Under the pieces are notes generated by a model. It did not search any database. It saw nothing but the letters and a program-made list of their open reading frames with translations, and was not told where the DNA came from. The translations under genes were made by a program, and so were the position numbers. 12,878 nt of DNA from assembly GCA_003024985.2 (NCBI GenBank), contig PXIH01S0031974.1, one strand, 5' to 3'. The stretch's first letter is position 1; every line of letters starts with the position of its first letter. This DNA comes from Euperipatoides rowelli (Eukaryota > Onychophora > Udeonychophora > Euonychophora > Peripatopsidae). Shown piece by piece: positions 7,466 to 12,878 of this stretch.

Positions 7466-8508
7466 TTTTAAAAATATTTTGTCTCACTCTATAAAATAAA
7501 AATTTCCAATATATTAGTATTTTGTAGATGCAAATTAGATTTAAAATGTAATACAAATTCTTTACTTTAATATACATGTAATAAACTTACAGTATTTTTA
7601 AAATCTTGATTTTAATTATTGTTGTTTAAAAATGAAGAAGTGAAATATTTTTAATTAAAATGAAACAATCTAATTGGAATTTACAGAAAATAAATCTACA
7701 CATTGATACATGTAAAGAGGAATGTTGATTAAGCTGAAAATTCACTTCCAATAAGCATGAAATATTTTACTATCATCTGTGAATTTGGATAGTTAATTAA
7801 TGACAGCTGAACAAGTGAGGAATATTCTTCAGATTTTCTTGATAAGAAATAATCTCAAACAATTCTTCTCCAATTTTTATTGACAGAGTATTATTGAAAA
7901 TACTTGTTAATCAATTTAAAAATCAACTCGATTCTTCCTTGCTTCTGGAACAATTTAAGGAAATTCTCACCTTTTATGTAATAAAAAAATATCTCATACA
8001 CAATTGAATTAAAATTAAGTTAGAACTCGGTAAAGCATTTTGCTCAGTTGTCTTTTTTATATATAAATAGATGGATAGATTTTTTTTTAATGGAAAGTTA
8101 AAATATTTGTTAAGAATGTGGTTGTAATTTAACAATACAGTGATTAAGAACACAATGTAGAATACAATATTGGTTAAAATCAGCATAGATTTTTTTTTAC
8201 AATTGAATAGATGATTTGAGAGAAACTCTTCATCTCATAGAAGTAAATTGTTGGAAAGCTTGAAAAAACTTCTCTAAAACTTTATAAATGATCTAATTAT
8301 AATTTCTATTGTTTTTTAGCTTTTATTTGGTAGCGTATAAAAAAATTTAATCTTTTTTGTTTTCATTATGAAATCTTTAGACATGTAAAATAAATTATTA
8401 TAATTCCTCAGTGTTTTTACAATGCAATTTTTAGGCCAGTCATAAATTTACTTTTTCGGGGCTGTAGGCTGTCTCAAATAACCGATTCAACCTAAAACCA
8501 TTGAGTAT

Positions 8509-8533
8509 TCTCACATCTCCAGGAGATGTGAGA
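8509..8533. repeat. Perfect 12-bp-stem palindrome, 1-base centre
   Basis: TCTCACATCTCC pairs perfectly with GGAGATGTGAGA across a single A. The centre makes it nearly cruciform-ready DNA; in RNA a few base pairs would open to form the loop. The downstream text (TTTCTAAAATAA, then AAAAATTTC) resembles that after the 7413-7465 hairpin, so the two may be related foldback sequences. Confidence 0.75.
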
Positions 8534-10006
8534 TTTCTAAAATAAACAAAAATTTCTAACTATACTTTTATTATGAGTGAATATATAATATGTAGCTTGC
8601 CTTTGTGAACAAGGTGGCATAGTTAACCAAATTCGGAAAATAAAATGGAGATGTTGGTCCCAAATGGTTGATTTAATTGTCAGCATGTAATGCCATTATA
8701 TTAGTGGTTTAATTACAGGGTCATGTCATGGTCAGTCTGAAATTTAAATACTAAAAGAAAAATATAATATATTTTAAAAATTAAAACCAGTTTTTATATC
8801 AATATGATATATAGTATAAACAATTATTCTGTTTATTTGCAGACTAAGATATTTGAAGAAAGAATAAATAGTCTCTTTGTTCTTGACTCTTGCTATCAGT
8901 TTCTTAATAGTAATAGTCTCCATATTGCTTTTGGGGAGAATACAACACTTAGATAAAATATGATACAAATTATTTCTATAAATTACCTGAAATATATTAC
9001 AATTTTATTTTTCATAAAGCAATATTCTAATTTTATAAAGTTGATATTTAGTTCAGAATACAGGCAGATTATAAATTTTGTCTGATAAAATTTAATACTT
9101 CAGCAAGGCATTCTGGGATATACCAGATTTACATCATTTGTAATAAACATAGTTTAATTTTATGACATACAGCAGTTCAGAAAAATAAAATGTTTGAAAG
9201 AAATTTTATCTGGAAATATTACAGAATTATTTATGATGAGTATGTTATATAAGCCAATCAATTATATTGCCCCCAAATTATAAAATTCAATACAATTTTC
9301 ATGGTTAATCAGAATTTAAGACAAAAATAAATTAAAAATTATATTGAAAAAAATATATATATTTTAGTTTTTAATTGAAAAATTAAATTCTTCTTTTAAA
9401 ATAACATCTGGTTAAATTTACCAGGCAAGATTAATAAAACCAACAAGTTTTAATAATACAAAAATCCCTTCAAAATGAACTATACTACATACATGTTCTG
9501 TCTTAGAGATGTTGGAATCATAGGTATGTGCTGTAAACTTTCATCTGTTACCCTGCATGGGTAGGTATATGTATCAGATCAGCAGGCATCAAACTATTGA
9601 AGATATTAATAAAATATCAATGATAATTTTTCAGCAACTTAAATATTTCTTGGAAAAAATACAGTAAAAATAATGAACAACATATCATGGAAATAATAAT
9701 TTCAAAATTGAAGCTAATAAATAAGTTGTTTACTGAAGTAAAATATAAGGAAACGTGAGTAATAAACTGGAAAAAATATGGAACTTGAATGAATGTAATA
9801 GACAGGTACAACTTTGGCCATGTCTAACAAAATAGTGTAATGCAAAGATGCTTGTGGTCAAGCTGGTATTTCAACAATATAGTAATAAAATCATAGATAA
9901 AGCACAAAATAGCATTAATGGGATAAAAATACAAGGATTTAATTTAATTGTTGCATTAAATAAAAGTAGTAATATAAAGATAAATATAGAAGAAAAAAAA
10001 TAATCC
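8534..10006. other. AT-rich intron without recognisable features
   Basis: Scattered homopolymer runs. A possible 54-base mini-exon at 9507-9560 was considered and rejected because it does not keep the receptor frame open. Nothing else is supportable. Confidence 0.55.
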
Positions 10007-10430
10007 TTTTTTTTTTCTTTTAACGCTTGGCATTTGAGTTTTAGCCACTAGTAGTTGTTTTCCTTCTTTTCTTTCTTTGCCTCACTTTTCTTCCAGGATG
10101 GACCCTGGCGTAGCCTATCTGGGTTCCTCTTCCAGACTTAAGAATACTGTATTTTTCCTTCTTTTCTTCCCCCTAATTATCTTCTTGGTTTTTCTGAAGA
10201 TACACTGGTCAAGTGTCATCGTGCACTGCATACCTTCTTCTTTCATCTCCTTGTTTTCTGACTGCATTCCCTTCTCATTTGTCTTGGGGATCACCAGTAG
10301 CACAAGGGTTCTACAATTACACTTGCCTGACCAGGGCATGCAATTGCCAATCTTGCTTCATACCTCTTTATCTCTCCTCATTAAGCTGGTCACCGGCCTT
10401 TACTTTGTCTGAGTATTAGATTCGGCTTAT
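10007..10430 (-). mobile_element. GC-richer block, possibly a minus-strand retroposed fragment with poly(A) tail
   Basis: From about 10024 to 10430 the base composition changes to roughly 40% G+C, with the + strand pyrimidine-rich and the - strand purine-rich. At its left edge is a run of ten T (10007-10016) plus CTTTT, which on the complement would be a 3' poly(A) tail. This suggests a retroposed copy inserted in minus orientation. The + strand is open for over 100 codons, but the hydrophobic product simply reflects T-rich second positions, and the minus frame gives a short Lys/Arg/Glu-rich peptide. Neither resembles a known domain. No flanking target duplication is obvious. A + strand polypyrimidine tract ending TTCCAG at 10096 looks like an acceptor, but what follows is unlike the receptor's TM2. 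Confidence 0.4.
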
Positions 10431-11070
10431 AATTACATTATAAGTTTTTTATTAGAAGCTCATACTTTAAAGAGTCATAAGATTATAGTTTAGTATACAT
10501 TGGGATTTTTATTGAATCCCCAGAAGAAGTAGAATAATATTTTTTTTTTTTAAAAAAAAAGACTCTTTTTGTTCTTAAATTATAAGGTATTATGTTTGTT
10601 CTCATCTTAGCCAGAAGAAGTACCTAGCAAATCTGAATAATTGTTAAAGTATTATGTTTAACCTGTTTGCAAAAATAATAGAGTATTCTCATTTTTTGGA
10701 ATGGTTCTTAGCGTTGGCTTTGCCTCGGGCCTAATAAAAATATTTATTATTTTTTACGAAGACAATTTTCATATCACTGGCTTCTACTTTTGTGTTTTCA
10801 AAACTGGAACTTTTAGGGAATTTTTCACTCTTTTCCAAATTTTTATTGAACTGAGAATTGTCAAAGTGTTGAATTGATAGTAAATATAAAGTATAATACA
10901 TTTAGTTGTATCTTTGAAAAAGAAAAATCAAAACATTTCTTTTATATCGTAATTTTCAACCTTATTGTTTAAACTAATTTATAAATCAAGAAAATTACAG
11001 GACTTTTCAAAATTTAAGATATTATTAGCTTATATGGTATTTTTTTTAAAATTAATAACTAATTGTACCA

Positions 11071-11155
11071 TAGCTCTGTGGGGCTAGTCGATTGGTAAGC
11101 AAACACCACTCTGCACTCTGGTGGTACAGTTTGCTACCAGTTCGAATCCCGGAAA
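11071..11155 (+). mobile_element. tRNA-derived SINE-like head (or tRNA pseudogene)
   Basis: A box-A-like stretch with D-arm GCT-AGTCGATTGGTA-AGC (11083-11100) forms a perfect 3-bp stem and carries the usual AG and GG positions. An anticodon-like stem, ACCACT (11105-11110) with GGTGGT (11120-11125), closes an oversized 9-base loop. A box B, GTTCGAATCCC, lies at 11140-11150. The T-stem is largely unpaired (ACCAG against CCCGG), the acceptor stem is absent, and the spacing to box B is long, so this is not a functional tRNA. Internal RNA polymerase III promoter boxes within AT-rich intron are the hallmark of tRNA-derived SINEs. The 3' tail cannot be delimited. Confidence 0.6.
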
Positions 11156-12878
11156 CCTTCATTCTCTGATAAAATATTTCAAGTCTGAGATGTTTTATTC
11201 ACTGTATTGAGACATGGTTATTATTTGATTCAAATGTTTTTCTGCCATATTATGTAATATATATTCTGAAAATAAAAGCAAGCATTTTCTCTCTGTCAGA
11301 GGAAATTTATTTTTATATAAAAAATCTAATTGTGCCATATTTTTATTTAAAATTTCCCACAATCCAAGAGCAGAACAGGAAATAGTACCAGAACTCTTAG
11401 CTTATATCTACTACCCTTGAAATGGTTTTAATATTTCTGTAAATTAACAAAATTTGAACAATCATTTGAAATGATTTTAAAAATGTTTTATTGATATATG
11501 CTTACTAAAAGTGTTAACATTCCTGGAAAAAAAATATAATTAATTACAGATTATTTTGATTTCATAAATTACCCAAATAATTGCTTTTGCATTACATTCT
11601 AATAGGTGTGATTCTCATTTCATATTTTGAGTAGATATTTTTAAAATTGTTTTATTTTGCTACATACAGTAGATCTAACAATATATCCTTTAGTCAATGA
11701 AATACATCTCCAGCTTGTTTTTCTTTTTTCCTGCTTTCTTTTTTGTCATTTTTATTTTTAAAAATTTATTTTATTTTTGTTTTTAAATCATCAGCCTCCA
11801 GCTTGTTTCTGTATTAAATGCCTCATGTAGACACTGATCTTTTACAGCAATTGGCTGATGTAACAAACACACAGCTGTATAGCACTTTGTCAGAGTAGAA
11901 ATAAACAATACATTATTTAGAAAATGTTTTTAAGCAGATTCTAATGATAATCAAAAAAATTAAAATTCAACATTAATAATAAAATTAATAATATAGTTAG
12001 AAAATATTACCATTTGAATAAGATTTACAAAACTACTGACAATAACATAATAAATTTTCCATCCAAATTTTGGAAGATTTAATTTTTCAATGTCCGTCAT
12101 AATTTTATTATTCTATTAATTATTCATACCTGCAATTTCCTTGATTAAATAATTCATAGTTTCTTTTAAGAATTATTGTAAAAAATAAAAAGACTTGGTA
12201 AAAGAATATAAGATAAATAACTACTTCTCCAGTTGATTTTTTAAATTCAAGTAAATTTAATGCTGCAGTTTGTGAAGCCCCAGCAGGTATAGTAAATTAA
12301 TATCACTGGGAAAAGGAAAATAACTAAATTTATAAATAAATGTAATTGATAATGCATAATATAATAATTAATTTTATACACAACAGGAGCTGAATACTGC
12401 TAGCATTGATATAATATTAAAAAGATTTCTTATTTTACTTACTTGTTGATGTTTTCCTATTAAAAGTAAATGAAGACATCCTTTTTGCTGCAATAACAGC
12501 CTATCAGGAGTCAGGACACAGAGTCAACTTGACTATATTTCTACCTTGAAAGCTTTTCTTCTTTTTTTTCTTTCTATAATCACATATGAAATTTTATCTT
12601 TTGGTTTATGACATACTCATTAATTATTCTACTTTTCATATACTGTAGAGGCTATTGTAAATTTGAGATTTGACTTAGTATAGAAATCTAGCTCGAATGA
12701 CGGATATTTTTTTTTTATTTGTAATTAGTGGCTCTTTACCTCTGAAATATATTTTATTACAGATTAATTATTATACTTTTTTTTTCTTAAGTGACTCTGC
12801 CCCCTTAAGACTTCATTAATATCAAAAGAAGAAACACAATACATTGCTCTTATTCTCCAGAGTACAAAAATTATATAT
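11156..12878. other. AT-rich intron without recognisable features
   Basis: The first 100 or so bases may be the SINE tail. CTCCAGCTTGTTT occurs at 11708 and again at 11796, a minor 88-base duplication. A small palindrome, AGTCAA-C-TTGACT, lies at 12522-12534. No exon was found. Confidence 0.55.

Larger units (their letters stand above)
3559..12878 (+). other. Downstream intron (5' portion) of the receptor gene
   Basis: After TM1 the family normally continues within a few residues into intracellular loop 1 and TM2. No segment to the right edge encodes such a peptide next to good splice sites, so the intron is inferred to exceed 9.3 kb. It carries tandem repeats, transposon remnants and hairpins listed separately. 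The stretches 4619-5461, 5531-6320, 6665-7242, 7466-8430, 8534-10006, 10431-11070 and 11156-12878 are AT-rich, with homopolymer runs and no supportable gene. Confidence 0.6.

Noticed and set aside
7974-8186. 70-codon minus-strand open frame with hydrophobic start
   Set aside because: Hydrophobicity follows from A/T-rich codons; it contains homopolymer-encoded Lys and Phe runs and has no family resemblance.
8774-8968. 64-codon minus-strand open frame
   Set aside because: Composition-driven, no recognisable motif.
9507-9560. Possible mini-exon between TCTTAG and GTAGGT
   Set aside because: In the phase required by the receptor exon (phase 0) it hits a TAA stop after nine codons; the open frame would need a different phase and has no receptor similarity.
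9617-9811. 64-codon minus-strand open frame
   Set aside because: Phe/Ile-rich product of AT-rich DNA, no motif.
10115-10339. 74-codon minus-strand frame rich in Lys, Arg and Glu
   Set aside because: It is the purine-rich complement of the same block, with no domain and no splice context; better explained as part of an untranslated retroposed fragment.
10077-10412. 111-codon open frame on the + strand as a membrane protein
   Set aside because: It begins at TTG, lies in a pyrimidine-biased block where hydrophobic residues arise from T in second positions, and lacks recognisable motifs. The overlapping frames on both strands are also open, which fits composition rather than coding.
10542-10560. 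T-run followed by A-run as a hairpin or terminator
   Set aside because: Simple homopolymer junction in AT-rich eukaryotic intron; no functional context.
11071-11155. Functional tRNA gene
   Set aside because: No acceptor stem, T-stem largely unpaired and a 9-base anticodon loop.

Overview
This window is AT-rich (roughly three quarters A+T by eye) animal nuclear DNA, almost all of it intron. The one coding segment I can support is an internal exon at 3364-3558 on the + strand. It has a clean acceptor (polypyrimidine tract, then TTTAG), 65 uninterrupted codons and a clean donor (AAG|GTAATG). The peptide has a five-cysteine module, CLPCAEGCDECQDTSPC, then a tryptophan and one hydrophobic helix. 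This is the arrangement just before and through transmembrane helix 1 in the GPR158/GPR179/Smog branch of class C G-protein-coupled receptors. No other exon of the gene is convincing here, so the flanking introns run at least 3.36 kb upstream and at least 9.3 kb downstream. High A+T, long introns and many small decayed transposons fit an invertebrate, probably an arthropod, but the sequence does not fix the species.

Upstream intron (1-3363): mostly featureless AT-rich DNA, with a higher-GC patch at 1111-1200 and a perfect 13-bp-stem hairpin at 1809-1840. At 2462-3049 lies a 588-bp element that looks like a non-autonomous piggyBac-type MITE. It has CCC...GGG ends, related 15-bp termini, TTAA on one side and TCAA on the other, and four copies of a 15-bp palindrome of the form GTATCTGTGAGATAC.

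Downstream intron (3559-12878): an array of about 124-bp tandem repeats (3979-4618), each unit holding two related half-repeats of about 34 bp, with an isolated inverted half-copy at 3827-3854. Next come a 98-bp tandem repeat (6404-6628) with a diverged dispersed copy at 5462-5515, a pogo/Tigger-like transposon end at 7243-7330, several hairpins, a GC-richer block at 10007-10430 that may be a minus-strand retroposed fragment with a poly(A) tail, and a tRNA-derived SINE-like head at 11071-11155. The rest is low-complexity AT-rich intron.

There is no operon, CRISPR array, rRNA or intact transposase. I found no convincing new multi-gene system. The most interesting items are the palindrome-bearing MITE just upstream of the exon and the nested tandem array just downstream of it.
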